A DNA stretch of 64,000 bases from Nocardia sp. NBC_01327 (GCF_035958815.1 NZ_CP108383.1:2418001-2482000); one strand, 5' to 3'. Numbered from the stretch's first letter, positions 29,561-39,656 are shown. Notes: generated by a model from the sequence alone, not told the origin. Program-made: numbers and translations.

Positions 29561-29602
29561 CCGGCATTTCTCGGCGAGCCTGAGCCCGCCGAGAAATGCC
29601 GG
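29561..29602 (+). terminator. 15-bp perfect hairpin after lipid kinase
   Basis: Arms 29561-29575 and 29588-29602 are exact reverse complements with a 12-base loop, starting four bases past the kinase stop. No strong T-tract follows, as is common in actinobacteria. It probably ends the TetR-controlled transcript and may also serve the converging aminotransferase gene. Confidence 0.75.
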
Positions 29603-29756
29603 GTCTCCCCGCCGCTTGCGAGCCGTGCGCACCGGTAATCGGAATCGCCCCCTGCGGCTCGTCCGAACAGCGCTCGTCTGGTTCGGACAGCACGGGTTCG
29701 GGCTGTGCGGTTGGGACGTGGGCGGTGCGGTTCCTGGTCGAGGTTGGAGTGGCCGC

Positions 29757-31046
29757 TTATGTGGCTGGGATTGGGGTGCTGGCTGGGGTGAGGGTGCTGG
29801 AGAAGGCGCGGACTTTGTCCAGGGCGGTGAGGATGTCGTGGATATCGCGGGGGTCGCCGAGTAGGACGCTGTGGTGCATGAGGAGGGTGTGGTCGCAGTA
29901 GTGGTCCGCGCCGGGGAAGGGGCGATCGGTGGCGCGGGCGGTGTTCCAGGTGGCGGCGAAGCGGGGTTTGGTGTGGGGGCGGAGGAGATTGCTGCGGGGC
30001 AGGGGGATTCGGGGTGGGTAGACCCTGGTGTGCAGTTCGGCGGTGAGGGCTGCGGCGACCCGTTCGATGGGGGCATTGCCGAAGGTGCCGGGGTCGAAGC
30101 GGAGGCCGTACTCGTAGACGGCGCGCCGATTCACCTGTGCCGGAACCGGAATCGGCGTCAGGCCCGGGATCGCGGCGAGTCCGGCCTCCAGCTGCCGTGT
30201 CCGGGATTCGCGGTGCGCGTGCTGGGCGTCCAGCCGTGGCAGCTGATCGAGCAGTACCCCGGCGGTCAGCTCCGACATGCAGTAGTTGCCGCCCATGATC
30301 TCGCCGAGCTCGACCAGTTCGTATTCGCCGGGCAGCGGATCGTGCGCGCTGTATCCGCGCGAATCGGCGCGCAGCATGAGCATGCGCCGGTACAGCTCCG
30401 GACTGTCGGTGATCGCCGCCCCGGCCTCACCTGCCGCGAGGGTTTTGGCCGCACCGAGGCTGAACACCCCGATATCGCCGAAGGTGCCGACGGCCCGGCC
30501 CGCCCACTGCGCCCCGTGCGCCTGCGAGCAGTCCTCGATCAATGCCAGACCCATATCGCGGGCCAATTCGGCGAGCTCGTCGATCGGCGCCACGGTGCAG
30601 GCCAGATGCACCGCGATCACGGCCCGGGTGCGCCCGGAAACCGCCGCGTACACGTGATCGGCGGTGAGACAGCCGGTTTCGGGATCGACATCGACCAGCA
30701 CCGGCAGCGCCCCGGCCCGCAGCACCGCGGTGGCAGGCGCGACCCAGGTGACGGCGGGCACGATGACCTCATCCCCGGGGCCGATGCCCAGGGCCTCCAG
30801 TGCGATGACCAGCGCACTGGAACCGTGGTCGACACTGACCCCGAACGCCGCACCGTTGTACCGGGCGAACGCCTCCCCGAACAGCCGCTCCCGGGACTTC
30901 CCGCCCGCCGGGCTGTACCAGCTCACCGACCAGCGCGAAGAGCGCAGCGCGGCAAGCAGTTCCGCCTCGGTATCGGCGTCGTACTGTGGCCACTGCGGCC
31001 ACGACACCCCACCACGCACGGGCGCCCCGCCATGAACCGCAAGCAT
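29757..31046 (-). CDS. DegT-family PLP aminotransferase, 2-deoxy-scyllo-inosose type
   Basis: A 429-residue aspartate-aminotransferase-fold enzyme of the DegT/DnrJ/EryC1/StrS family. PLP-binding Lys201 sits in GAAKTLAAGEAG and EDCSQAHG carries the PLP-nitrogen Asp172. The N-terminus WPQWPQ, the RWSVS stretch and the GDEVIVPAVTWVA segment closely resemble L-glutamine:2-deoxy-scyllo-inosose aminotransferases (BtrS/NeoB type). Those make 2-deoxy-scyllo-inosamine in 2-deoxystreptamine synthesis. The start at ATG 31046 has TAGGAGA upstream; a longer frame to 31148 is not conserved. It is directly downstream of an inosose-synthase-like gene, which makes the substrate. No glycosyltransferase is nearby. 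Confidence 0.8.
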   Translation of the reverse strand: MLAVHGGAPVRGGVSWPQWPQYDADTEAELLAALRSSRWSVSWYSPAGGKSRERLFGEAFARYNGAAFGVSVDHGSSALVIALEALGIGPGDEVIVPAVTWVAPATAVLRAGALPVLVDVDPETGCLTADHVYAAVSGRTRAVIAVHLACTVAPIDELAELARDMGLALIEDCSQAHGAQWAGRAVGTFGDIGVFSLGAAKTLAAGEAGAAITDSPELYRRMLMLRADSRGYSAHDPLPGEYELVELGEIMGGNYCMSELTAGVLLDQLPRLDAQHAHRESRTRQLEAGLAAIPGLTPIPVPAQVNRRAVYEYGLRFDPGTFGNAPIERVAAALTAELHTRVYPPRIPLPRSNLLRPHTKPRFAATWNTARATDRPFPGADHYCDHTLLMHHSVLLGDPRDIHDILTALDKVRAFSSTLTPASTPIPAT

Positions 31047-31165
31047 GAAATCTCCTACCGAGCTGATCACTGTCGTACGCGCGGTCGCCGCGCAGAGAAG
31101 GTGTGCCGCGCAGCAGATTCCGCGCGCGATATCGTCCGCCGGATCCATGCGGTGCGGCGTGCGAA

Positions 31166-32326
31166 TCAGTGGATGCCGACCGCAGGTGACGCGGGGGAGG
31201 GCTGGGCTATGACCTCCAGCGCTTCACGGATCTCCGCTACCGAAACCTGTACCAGCGGGAGGCTTCCGGTCATGGCCGGCCGACCCAGGCTGCGCAGCAG
31301 CACGAACGGCACCGAGCCCGGCCGCGCGTCGAGATAGCCCTTCTTGTTGTCCTCCTCCACCACCCCGAGCACATCGGCCACCTGCACCGTGGCCGGCAGC
31401 CACGGCTCGACGCCCAGCCCGGCGACGATTTCGTAGTGCACGCTCACCTCGTCGTCGGACAGCCACCCGCGCGCATGCGAGATATGCGCTGCCACCAGCA
31501 TTCCCACCGCAATCGCGCCGCCGTGCGTAATACCCGCCGCACCGCGCACCCGGTGATCGCAGATTTCGATGGCATGCCCGGCGGTGTGGCCGTATTCCAG
31601 GACCAATCCGGCGCGGCGCTCGAACGTATCATCCTGTGTCACCGCGGATTTGGCATCGATGCTCGCATCCAGCAGCCAGGTCAATGCCTTCGGCGCGGCC
31701 AGGGAGCCGGAGCCGATGATGGCGCGCAACGGTTCCAGCGCCGCCGGCTGAATGGCAAGGCAATTCTTAGCCATTTCGCAGAAGCCCGAACGGAGTTCGG
31801 CCTCCGGCAGCGTCTCGAAAAGCCGCACATCGGCATACACGGCCGTCGGCGCGTAATAGGTGCCGATGTGATTCTTGCCGACCGGGCTGTTGATCGCCTG
31901 CTTCAGTGACAGCACCGAATCCATGGCGGCAATGGTGGTGGTCGGCACATGCACCAGCCGCACTCCGCGGAACAGCAGATTCGCCATGAGCCCGGCCAGA
32001 TTTCCGGGAACGCCGCCGCCGAAGGCCACCACCACCGAGCGCCGGGTCATCCCCGAGCGCAAGGCCTTCTCCATATGTTCCGTCAGGCATGCGAGCGTCT
32101 TCATGGACTCACCCGCGCGATGGGTCAGCGTGAGCGACGGAGTATCGCCGGCCAGCCGCTCGATGACAGTGCGGTACAGGCCCAGCACCTGATCGTCGGT
32201 CACGAAAACCAGTTTGTCGGCCGCCATTCCGGCAATGCCCTCCGCTATTTCGGCAAGACAATCGTCGCCGAAGGAATACGGATAGGACTGCTCGCCGATC
32301 CGAATGGTGCGCGAAGTGATGGCCAT
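31166..32326 (-). CDS. 2-deoxy-scyllo-inosose synthase-like cyclase
   Basis: A 386-residue sugar-phosphate cyclase related to 3-dehydroquinate synthase but with 2-deoxy-scyllo-inosose synthase (BtrC-like) signatures. It has the MDSVLSLKQAINSPVGKN block with Lys142 where DHQ synthases have VGGKTGIN. Likely metal ligands are Glu184 (GFCEMAKN), His247 (EYGHTAGH) and His268 (ITHGG). DNKKGYLD matches the substrate loop. Such enzymes use NAD+ to convert glucose 6-phosphate to 2-deoxy-scyllo-inosose. AGGAG precedes the ATG. The aminotransferase follows on the same strand after 119 bases. The 285-base gap to the divergent regulator should hold the promoters. Substrate assignment is inference. Confidence 0.82.
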   Translation of the reverse strand: MAITSRTIRIGEQSYPYSFGDDCLAEIAEGIAGMAADKLVFVTDDQVLGLYRTVIERLAGDTPSLTLTHRAGESMKTLACLTEHMEKALRSGMTRRSVVVAFGGGVPGNLAGLMANLLFRGVRLVHVPTTTIAAMDSVLSLKQAINSPVGKNHIGTYYAPTAVYADVRLFETLPEAELRSGFCEMAKNCLAIQPAALEPLRAIIGSGSLAAPKALTWLLDASIDAKSAVTQDDTFERRAGLVLEYGHTAGHAIEICDHRVRGAAGITHGGAIAVGMLVAAHISHARGWLSDDEVSVHYEIVAGLGVEPWLPATVQVADVLGVVEEDNKKGYLDARPGSVPFVLLRSLGRPAMTGSLPLVQVSVAEIREALEVIAQPSPASPAVGIH

Positions 32327-32611
32327 TGTCTTGCTCCTGATTCTGCGGCGAACTCGCTCCGAACTTCACTGCCAGCGCCGGTGCTGTCTCGCCGTGCAAA
32401 TATCGAATGGTGGGTTGCCCTTTGGCAACCGGTGGGATACCCCAGTCATGGGCTGCGCCCCGGGCCGCAACCACTGGCCGGGGCAGCGCCGAGCGCCGGT
32501 GCCACTGTCAGGGGTACCGGCGCGGGTGAACTCGGGTGTGGCGGCGGGCCTCCGACCGGTACTGTGCTACTCGAGCCGGGTGGCACGAACCGGCAGTCGA
32601 TCGGAGAACCG

Positions 32612-33406
32612 TTGTCCGACAATGAAATCGGAGTACCGACCGCAGAACTGCTGCGCGCGCCGACGCTGGCCGAGTTCATTCGCGAGCGCCGCACCCGGGG
32701 CACCTCGCGACATCCGGCCGGCCTGACCCGCAAGCAATTGGCCGAGGCCACCCACGCCAGCCTCGGTTATGTCGCCAAGATCGAACAGGGTGATGCCCTC
32801 AATCCCGGTCCGGCGATTCTGGATTCGCTCGCGACCGTGCTGTGCCTGGACTCCGCCGAGCGGGTGCACCTCTACCATCTCGCCCAGCAGCGCCCCACTC
32901 CGCCGACCCCGGAGCCGCTGCGTCCGGGCAGTGCCGCGGCGGCCACCGTCCGGACCACTTTGGACGCGCTGCTGCCGCACCTGGCCGCCGCGCTCGACGA
33001 CGGCTGGCACGTGGTCGACTGCAACAGCGCCTTCGACGAGGCCTTCCCGGGTCTGCGCCGCAGCGGGCACGTACTGCGCTGGATCTTCACCGATCCGCGC
33101 GCCCGCATGGTCATCGAGGATTGGGAGCGGGAGGCGCGGCTCATGGCCGGACGCTTCCGCGCCTACGCCGCGCACGCCATGGACCGCGAGGACATCGACC
33201 TGCTACTGCGCGAACTCGGCGAGTACGCCGACTTCCGCCGCCTCTGGGAGGACGCGCACGTATCGATCGGCCGCCCGGATTCCGCCTTCCAATTGCGAAA
33301 TCCGAAGACGGCCACCGTATTCGACGTGGTGGTGCAGCGGTATCGCAGCACCACGCCCGAATCCGCCCATCAGCTGTTCATCGGATTGGTCGGGCGGGGT
33401 GTGTGA
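32612..33406 (+). CDS. XRE/MmyB-type transcriptional regulator
   Basis: A 264-residue regulator. The N-terminal helix-turn-helix (about 15-80) has LTRKQLAEATHASLGYVAKIEQG. The C-terminal MmyB-like ligand-binding domain (about 110-262) has the LDALLPHLAAALDDGWHVVDCNSAFDEAFP style seen in regulators of antibiotic genes. The start is TTG 32612, chosen because GGAG stands five bases upstream; no ATG is in frame nearby. It diverges from the inosose-synthase gene and is the obvious candidate to control it. MmyB domains may bind fatty-acid-like ligands. Its stop abuts that of the converging hydrolase gene: TGA and TCA form TGATCA at 33404-33409. Confidence 0.8.
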   Translation: MSDNEIGVPTAELLRAPTLAEFIRERRTRGTSRHPAGLTRKQLAEATHASLGYVAKIEQGDALNPGPAILDSLATVLCLDSAERVHLYHLAQQRPTPPTPEPLRPGSAAAATVRTTLDALLPHLAAALDDGWHVVDCNSAFDEAFPGLRRSGHVLRWIFTDPRARMVIEDWEREARLMAGRFRAYAAHAMDREDIDLLLRELGEYADFRRLWEDAHVSIGRPDSAFQLRNPKTATVFDVVVQRYRSTTPESAHQLFIGLVGRGV

Positions 33407-34198
33407 TCAGGCGGGCAGGCCGTCCATGAATGTCCGCAAGAGCGCATTGACCTCCTCCGGATGTGTCAGATTCGCGGCAATGGCGGCGCCGGGAATGGTG
33501 TGCGTCTCGGCCCGGCCGCCGAGCGCCTCGGCCAGTTCCCGCATGTCCTCCGGGCTGGTGGCCTGATCGCCGACGCCGCGCAGAATCATTGCGGGACAGT
33601 CGATATCGCCGAGCAGCTCGAGCACCGAATCGCGGTTGATCACACAGTCGGCCGCCTGCCGAATGCGCCCGCGATCCTCGGCCAGCCATTTCTCGCGCCA
33701 CGGCCGCCGGTGCTCCTCGGTCCCGCCGATGGTCAGCGCCGACACCATCTTCATGACCGGGGCGGGCAGTACATACCCGGTCCAGAAGTCCAGTACCTCG
33801 CGATACCCCGCCCGGCGCTGCGGGGTCATGGCCGTGGCCGCCGAGCCGATCACGATCAATCCGCGCGTGCGCGGCCGGGCCAGCAGTGTCATCCGCAGCG
33901 CGGTGCACGCACCGTGCGCCACTCCGCCGGCCACCACCCGCTCGATGCCGAGGTGATCGGCCACCGCCCAGGCATCGCGTGCCAGGTCCCAATAGCTGAA
34001 AGGCGTCCCATCGTCCTCGGTGCGGCCGTGCCCGCGCGAGTCGATGCAGATCAGGCGAATCCGCTCACCCAATTCGGCCCGCTGCAGCTCGAACATCTCC
34101 TGGTCCATCAGCATGCTGTGGCCCAGCACAAGTGCCGGTCCTGTCCCTCCCGTGTCGGTGTAGTGGATCTTCGCTCCCCCACGAGCAACGAACGGCAT
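33407..34198 (-). CDS. Alpha/beta-hydrolase homologue lacking catalytic Ser and His
   Basis: A 263-residue protein with the alpha/beta-hydrolase fold: LVLGHSMLMD oxyanion loop, DSRGHGRTED, and GVGDQATSPEDM with the acid residue. However, the nucleophile elbow reads GGVAHGACT, so the GxSxG serine is replaced by Ala. The usual GAGH near the C-terminus reads GAAIAANLTHPEE, so the catalytic His is Ile. Both codons are clear in the DNA. The frame is intact and the fold motifs conserved, so this is more likely a repurposed non-catalytic protein than a decaying gene. It converges on the MmyB regulator and could be a ligand-binding protein. The upstream gap to valS is 369 bases. Confidence 0.82.
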   Translation of the reverse strand: MPFVARGGAKIHYTDTGGTGPALVLGHSMLMDQEMFELQRAELGERIRLICIDSRGHGRTEDDGTPFSYWDLARDAWAVADHLGIERVVAGGVAHGACTALRMTLLARPRTRGLIVIGSAATAMTPQRRAGYREVLDFWTGYVLPAPVMKMVSALTIGGTEEHRRPWREKWLAEDRGRIRQAADCVINRDSVLELLGDIDCPAMILRGVGDQATSPEDMRELAEALGGRAETHTIPGAAIAANLTHPEEVNALLRTFMDGLPA

Positions 34199-34465
34199 TC
34201 TGGGACTTTACGACGTCACCTGGCACACCGGTATGTGAAATGCAATTCAGTCACACATGAAAAGCCCTGTATGCCAGCAGAATCCGGGGCTTGTAGGGAA
34301 AGGCCCACCGTCTGCGCAGCGGAACTGCGGGTCGTGGAAGCAGTGCGGCCCACGCAACGTGAATGCAACGAAATGTGGCCTACCCTGGCCCATTTGGGCC
34401 AGAACCTGAGAATTGCTTATGGATCCGAGAGAGGCGCCGCAATCGGCGGTAGGCTTGCCTTCGAA
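34199..34465. other. Non-coding gap upstream of valS, first part
   Basis: This stretch lies between the divergent hydrolase and valS genes. It contains no coding frame with convincing features. It should hold both promoters, but I see no clear -35/-10 pair. Its GC content falls around 34220-34260 and 34370-34430. Confidence 0.5.
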
Positions 34466-34513
34466 GGCGGGGCCTTCGGTGTCCCTCATCCGCCGAAAGC
34501 CCCGCCCTTCGGC
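34466..34513 (+). promoter_or_regulatory. Alternative hairpins in the valS leader
   Basis: Arms 34466-34479 and 34493-34506 form a 14-bp stem with one mismatch. The segment 34492-34497 can instead pair with 34508-34513, giving a mutually exclusive smaller stem. This lies 55 bases before the valS start. It resembles an attenuator or a translation-control leader, but no T-box signature is found. Confidence 0.45.
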
Positions 34514-34567
34514 TTTCTCCGGCACCACCGCGGTTGGTTCCGATTCCCGGCCATCTAGAATCTCACG

Positions 34568-37285
34568 GTGACCAGCACAGCCTCTGAGAACTCGCGTAAT
34601 CGTGCCGATGCCCTCCCCAAGAACTGGAATCCCAGTGAGGTAGAGGGTGACATGTACGAGCGCTGGGTAGCCGCTGGTTACTTCCAGGCCGACGCCACCT
34701 CCGCCAAGCCCCCGTACTCGATCGTGCTGCCCCCGCCCAATGTGACCGGCAACCTGCACATGGGCCACGCTTTCGACCACACCCTCATGGACATCCTCAC
34801 CCGCCGCAAGCGCATGCAGGGCTATGAGGTGCTGTGGCTGCCCGGCATGGACCACGCCGGCATCGCCACCCAGTCCGTGGTGGAAAAGCAGCTCGCCGTC
34901 GACGGCAAGACCAAGGAAGACTTCGGCCGCGAACTGTTCATCGACAAGGTCTGGGATTGGAAGCGCGAATCCGGCGGCGCCATCCAGGGCCAGATGCGCC
35001 GCCTCGGCGACGGCATCGACTGGAGCCGCGACCGCTTCACCATGGACGACGGCCTGTCCCGCGCCGTGCAGACCATCTTCAAGAAGCTCTACGACGCGGG
35101 CCTCATCTACCGCGCCGAACGCCTGGTGAACTGGTCGCCGGTACTGCAGACCGGCATCTCCGACCTCGAGGTCACCTACAAGGACGTCGACGGCGAACTG
35201 GTGTCGCTGCGCTACGGCTCGCTCAACGACGATGAGCCGCATGTGATTGTCGCCACCACCCGCGTGGAGACCATGCTCGGCGATACCGCGGTCGCGGTGC
35301 ATCCGGAGGACGAGCGCTACCGGCACCTGGTCGGCACCACCCTCTACCACCCGATCACCGGCCGTCAGATCCCGATCGTCGCCGACGACTACGTCGACCC
35401 CGAATTCGGTTCCGGCGCAGTGAAGATCACGCCCGCGCACGACCCCAACGACTTCGAACTCGGACTGCGGCACAACCTGCCGATGCCGACCATCATGGAC
35501 AAGACCGGCAAGATCGCCGACACCGGAACCGAATTCGACGGTATGGACCGCTTCGAAGCCCGGGTCAAGGTGCGCGAACGCCTCGCCGCCGAGGGCCGCG
35601 TGGTCGCCGAGAAGCGTCCCTACAGCCACAGCGTCGGTCACTCCGAGCGCTCCGGCGAACCCATCGAACCGCGCCTGTCCATGCAGTGGTGGGTCAAGGT
35701 CGAGACCCTGGCCAAGGCCGCCGGTGACGCGGTCCGCAATGGCGAGGTCAAGATTCACCCCGCCAGCCAGGAACCGCGCTGGTTCGACTGGGTCGACAAT
35801 ATGCACGACTGGACCATTTCCCGGCAGCTGTGGTGGGGCCACCGCATTCCGATCTGGTACGGCCCCGAGGGCCAGGTCGCCTGCGTCGGCCCGGACGAGC
35901 AGGCCCCCGAGGGCTGGGTGCAGGACCCGGACGTCCTCGACACCTGGTTCTCCTCCGGCCTGTGGCCCTTCTCCACCATGGGCTGGCCGGACTCCACCGC
36001 CGAACTCGAAAAGTTCTATCCCACCAGCGTTCTCGTCACCGGCTACGACATCCTGTTCTTCTGGGTCGCCCGGATGATGATGTTCGGCATGTTCGTCTCC
36101 GACGACCCGGTGCTCACCGAGGGCAAGGATCCGCAGCAGAAGCAGGTCCCGTTCCAGGATGTGTTCCTGCACGGCCTGATTCGCGACGAATTCGGCCGCA
36201 AGTACTCCAAGTCCAAGGGCATCGGCGTCGACCCGCTGGTGTGGATCGACGAATACGGCGCTGATGCAACACGATTCACCCTCGCGCGCGGCGCGCAGCC
36301 CGGCAGTGACCTTTCCGTGGGCACACCGCACGTGACGGCCGCGCGCAGCTTCGTCACCAAACTGTTCAACGCCTCCAAATTCGCGCTCATGAACGGCGCC
36401 GAGCCGGGCACGCTCCCGGACCGCGCCGGTCTTACCGACGCCGACCGCTGGATTCTCGACCGGCTCGAAGAGGTTCGCGCCGAAGTGGATTCGAATATCG
36501 ACCGCTACGAATTCGGCAAGGCGTTCGAAGCGCTCTACCACTACACGTGGGACGAACTCTGCGACTGGTACCTGGAACTGGCCAAGGTGCAGTTCGCCGA
36601 ATCCGACGAGCGCGCAGCGAGCACCCGCATCGTGCTCGGCAATGTGCTCGACGCCGTGCTGCGGCTGCTGCACCCGGCCATCCCGTTCGTCACCGAGCAA
36701 CTGTGGCAGGCCCTCACCACTGATGCCGCCGGGGTGCGGACGGGTGGCGAGTCCCTGGTCATCGCGGAGTGGCCGCAGAGCTCCGGCATTGCCACCGATG
36801 AGGTTGCGGCCCGCCGCATTTCGGACACGCAGCGGCTCATTACCGAGATCCGCCGGTTCCGCAGCGATCAGGGCCTGGGCGATAAGCAGAAGGTGGCCGC
36901 CAAACTGATCGCCATCGACACCGCCGACCTGGTCGCGCAGCAGGCCGAGATCACCAACCTGGCCCGCCTCACCGAGCCCGGCGACGATTTCGCCGCCACC
37001 GCCTCCCTCGAGGTGCGGCTCACCAATGCCACCGTCACCGTCGAAATCGATACCTCCGGGACCATCGACCTCGAGGCCGAAGCGCGCCGCTTGGAGAAGG
37101 ACCTGGCCGCCGCGCGGAAGGAATTGGCAGGCACCACCGCCAAACTCGGCAACGAGGCCTTCCTGGCGAAGGCTCCCGACGAGGTGGTCGCCAAGATCAC
37201 CGCGCGCAAGGAGATCGCCGAATCCGAAGTCGAGCGCATCGGCGCCCGGCTCGCCGAGCTCGAGAAACTGGCGGTGCGCAAATGA
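34568..37285 (+). CDS. valS: Valyl-tRNA synthetase
   Basis: Class I aminoacyl-tRNA synthetase that charges tRNA-Val. The 905-residue protein has the HIGH-type HMGH at 64-67 ([13 protein letters not shown]). A connective editing domain includes the [14 protein letters not shown] stretch, the KMSKS-type KYSKSKG is at about residue 545, and a C-terminal coiled coil (about 840-905) is rich in Glu/Lys/Ala. The start is GTG 34568; a weak site precedes it. Its stop overlaps the folC start as ATGA. The order valS-folC-DUF4233-ndk-rne is conserved in Mycobacteriales. Confidence 0.97.
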   Translation: MTSTASENSRNRADALPKNWNPSEVEGDMYERWVAAGYFQADATSAKPPYSIVLPPPNVTGNLHMGHAFDHTLMDILTRRKRMQGYEVLWLPGMDHAGIATQSVVEKQLAVDGKTKEDFGRELFIDKVWDWKRESGGAIQGQMRRLGDGIDWSRDRFTMDDGLSRAVQTIFKKLYDAGLIYRAERLVNWSPVLQTGISDLEVTYKDVDGELVSLRYGSLNDDEPHVIVATTRVETMLGDTAVAVHPEDERYRHLVGTTLYHPITGRQIPIVADDYVDPEFGSGAVKITPAHDPNDFELGLRHNLPMPTIMDKTGKIADTGTEFDGMDRFEARVKVRERLAAEGRVVAEKRPYSHSVGHSERSGEPIEPRLSMQWWVKVETLAKAAGDAVRNGEVKIHPASQEPRWFDWVDNMHDWTISRQLWWGHRIPIWYGPEGQVACVGPDEQAPEGWVQDPDVLDTWFSSGLWPFSTMGWPDSTAELEKFYPTSVLVTGYDILFFWVARMMMFGMFVSDDPVLTEGKDPQQKQVPFQDVFLHGLIRDEFGRKYSKSKGIGVDPLVWIDEYGADATRFTLARGAQPGSDLSVGTPHVTAARSFVTKLFNASKFALMNGAEPGTLPDRAGLTDADRWILDRLEEVRAEVDSNIDRYEFGKAFEALYHYTWDELCDWYLELAKVQFAESDERAASTRIVLGNVLDAVLRLLHPAIPFVTEQLWQALTTDAAGVRTGGESLVIAEWPQSSGIATDEVAARRISDTQRLITEIRRFRSDQGLGDKQKVAAKLIAIDTADLVAQQAEITNLARLTEPGDDFAATASLEVRLTNATVTVEIDTSGTIDLEAEARRLEKDLAAARKELAGTTAKLGNEAFLAKAPDEVVAKITARKEIAESEVERIGARLAELEKLAVRK

Positions 37286-38724
37286 ATGCCGAACCCGAAC
37301 CGCAGTACAACGATGCCGGTCCGCTGATCACCTCGCCGGTGGATCTGGCCGAAATGGCGCTGGTCGAGGCCGAACTCGACAAGCGCTGGCCGGAAACCAA
37401 GATCGAGCCGTCGCTGACCCGCATCGCGGCCCTCATGGATGTGCTCGGCTCACCGCAGCACGGCTACCCGGCCATCCAGATCGCCGGCACCAATGGCAAG
37501 ACCTCGGTCACCCGCATGATCGATTCGCTGCTCACCGCGCTGCACCGGCGCACCGGGCGCATCACCAGCCCGCACCTGCAGCTGGCCACCGAGCGCATCG
37601 CCATCGACAATGCGCCCATCACGCCCGGCCAGTACGTCGAGCTGTACCGCGAACTGCTGCCGTTCCTCGAGATGATCGACAAGCAGTCCCTCGCGGCCGG
37701 CGGCCCGGCGCTGAGCAAGTTCGAAGTGCTCGTCGCCATGGCCTATGCGAAATTCGCCGAGGCGCCCGTCGATGTCGCGGTCGTCGAAACCGGTATGGGC
37801 GGCACCTGGGACGCCACCAATGTGATCGACGGACAGGTCGCCGTCATCACCCCGATCGGCTTGGACCACACCGAGTACCTCGGACCGGATCTGACCTCCA
37901 TCGCGGGGGAGAAGGCCGGAATCATCAAGAAGGCCCCGGTCGACGAACTGGTCCCGCGCGACACCGTCACCGTCATCGCCGAACAGCAGCCCGAGGTGAT
38001 GGAGGTGCTGCTCCGCCGCGCCGTCGAGATGGATGCGGCTGTGGCACGCGAGGGTTCGGAGTTCCGGGTGCTCTCGCGCCGGGTCGCCATCGGCGGCCAG
38101 GTGCTGGAACTGCAGGGCCTCGGCGGCGTCTACGACGACATCTTCCTGCCGCTGCACGGCGAACACCAGGCGCACAACGCGGTGCTGGCGCTCGCCGCGG
38201 TGGAGGCGTTCTTCGGCGCGGGCGCCTCGCGCCAGCTCGATATCGATGCTGTGCGAGCCGGATTCGCCTCCGCCGTCAGCCCCGGCCGCATGGAGCGCAT
38301 GCGCAGCGCGCCGACCATCTTCCTCGACGCCGCGCACAATCCGCACGGCGCGCAGGCCCTGGCCGCCACGCTCACCAGCGAATTCGAATTCCGCAAACTG
38401 GTCGGAGTGGTTGCGGTACTGGGCGATAAGGACGCCGCGGGCATCCTCGACGCGCTCGAACCGATCTTCGACGAGATCGTCGTCACCGAGAACGGTTCTC
38501 CTCGCGCCCTGCCCGTCGAGAGCCTGGCCAACCTGGCCGTACAGCGCTTCGGCGATGAGCGGGTGGCCGTCGCCACCGATCTGCCCGACGCCATCGAGAC
38601 CGCCATCGCCCTCGCCGAAGAAGGCGAGGGTGGCGAACACCTCTCCGGTGCGGGCATCGTGGTCACCGGATCGGTCGTCACCGCCGGGGCGGCCCGCTCG
38701 CTGTTCGGAAAGGACCCCGCATGA
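37282..38724 (+). CDS. folC: Dihydrofolate synthase/folylpolyglutamate synthase
   Basis: ATP-dependent Mur-ligase-family enzyme that adds glutamate to dihydropteroate and then to reduced folates. The 480-residue protein has the P-loop [10 protein letters not shown], the TSPHL stretch after [19 protein letters not shown], the DHTEYLG metal/ATP motif and [10 protein letters not shown] in the C-terminal domain. Both ends overlap neighbours by ATGA (valS and the DUF4233 gene), so the three genes are co-translated. An N-terminal extension of about 30 residues precedes the catalytic core, as in other Mycobacteriales. Confidence 0.95.
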   Translation: MNAEPEPQYNDAGPLITSPVDLAEMALVEAELDKRWPETKIEPSLTRIAALMDVLGSPQHGYPAIQIAGTNGKTSVTRMIDSLLTALHRRTGRITSPHLQLATERIAIDNAPITPGQYVELYRELLPFLEMIDKQSLAAGGPALSKFEVLVAMAYAKFAEAPVDVAVVETGMGGTWDATNVIDGQVAVITPIGLDHTEYLGPDLTSIAGEKAGIIKKAPVDELVPRDTVTVIAEQQPEVMEVLLRRAVEMDAAVAREGSEFRVLSRRVAIGGQVLELQGLGGVYDDIFLPLHGEHQAHNAVLALAAVEAFFGAGASRQLDIDAVRAGFASAVSPGRMERMRSAPTIFLDAAHNPHGAQALAATLTSEFEFRKLVGVVAVLGDKDAAGILDALEPIFDEIVVTENGSPRALPVESLANLAVQRFGDERVAVATDLPDAIETAIALAEEGEGGEHLSGAGIVVTGSVVTAGAARSLFGKDPA

Positions 38725-39137
38725 GTGAGGATCAGCCCTTGGTGCCCGAGGGCGTGCCAGCCCCCGCCACCGACCCGTGGAAGGGCTTCCGCGGCGTCAT
38801 GGCCGGGACGCTCGTCCTGGAAGCCATCACCGTGCTGCTCGCGCTGCCGGTGGTCGCGACCGTCGGCGGCGGGCTCAAGTGGTGGTCCGTGCTCTACGTG
38901 GTCGGCCTGGGTGTGCTGATGTTCCTCGGCGCCGGCGTGCAGCGCCGACCATGGGCCATGGCCTACAACCTCGGCCTCCAGGTCGCCCTGCTGGCAGGCG
39001 GGTTCATCCACGTGTCCATCCTGGTCATCGGCGTGGTCTTCGTCGCCGTCTGGCTGTTCATCCTCTTCATCCGGGCGGATGTGAAGAAGCGCATGGAAGC
39101 GGGCACATTGCCCAGCCAGCGCATGTCCCAAGCCTGA
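38721..39137 (+). CDS. DUF4233 membrane protein
   Basis: A 138-residue membrane protein with four helices (LVLEAITVLLALPVVA, WWSVLYVVGLGVLMFLGAG, LGLQVALLAGGFIHVS and IGVVFVAVWLFILFI). It begins with a soluble tail containing DPWKGFRGVMAG, the usual DUF4233 opening. It is the counterpart of M. tuberculosis Rv2446c by position. It overlaps folC by ATGA. Function unknown; the strict linkage to folC across the order suggests a shared folate- or envelope-related role, which is only inference. Confidence 0.88.
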   Translation: MSEDQPLVPEGVPAPATDPWKGFRGVMAGTLVLEAITVLLALPVVATVGGGLKWWSVLYVVGLGVLMFLGAGVQRRPWAMAYNLGLQVALLAGGFIHVSILVIGVVFVAVWLFILFIRADVKKRMEAGTLPSQRMSQA

Positions 39138-39221
39138 AATCCGGTCGAACCGGGCGTGGCCGGGGTATGAGCCCCGGCCATCGGTTTTTCCGCAGGCCAA
39201 CTTCCCAGCTACGGTATGCGC

Positions 39222-39638
39222 GTGACTGAGCAGACGTTGGTACTCATCAAGCCGGACGGCGTGGCCCGGGGCCTGATCGGGGAGATCATCACCCGGATCG
39301 AGCGCAAGGGTCTGAAGTTCGCGGCGCTCAAGCAGGTGAACGTCTCCGAGGAGATCGCCGCGGAGCACTACGCCGAGCACGCCGAGAAGCCTTTCTTCGG
39401 TTCGCTCATCGAGTTCATCACCTCCGGCCCGGTCGTCGCGGCCGTGCTGGAAGGCCCCCGGGCCATCGCCGCTTTCCGCCAGATCGCGGGCGGCACCGAC
39501 CCGGTCGAGAAGGCAGTGACCGGCAGCATCCGTGGCGATTACGCCCTCGAGACCCAGTACAACCTGGTCCACGGCTCCGACTCGCCGGAGTCCGCCAAGC
39601 GCGAAATCGCGCTCTGGTTCCCCGAATTCACCCTCTGA
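39222..39638 (+). CDS. ndk: Nucleoside diphosphate kinase
   Basis: Transfers the gamma-phosphate of ATP to nucleoside diphosphates through a phosphohistidine. The active-site His117 is in NLVHGSDS, and [17 protein letters not shown] and [16 protein letters not shown] are family signatures. GTG 39222 gives the 138-residue product starting [12 protein letters not shown], matching mycobacterial Ndk; ATG 39216 would add two residues. It lies 84 bases after the DUF4233 gene. Confidence 0.96.
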   Translation: MTEQTLVLIKPDGVARGLIGEIITRIERKGLKFAALKQVNVSEEIAAEHYAEHAEKPFFGSLIEFITSGPVVAAVLEGPRAIAAFRQIAGGTDPVEKAVTGSIRGDYALETQYNLVHGSDSPESAKREIALWFPEFTL

Positions 39639-39656
39639 GCAAACCTCACGACAGGT

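Noticed and set aside
34199..34567. T-box leader of valS (ACCACCGCGG near 34525)
   Set aside because: The GGGTGGNACCRCG signature and a Stem I specifier loop are absent.
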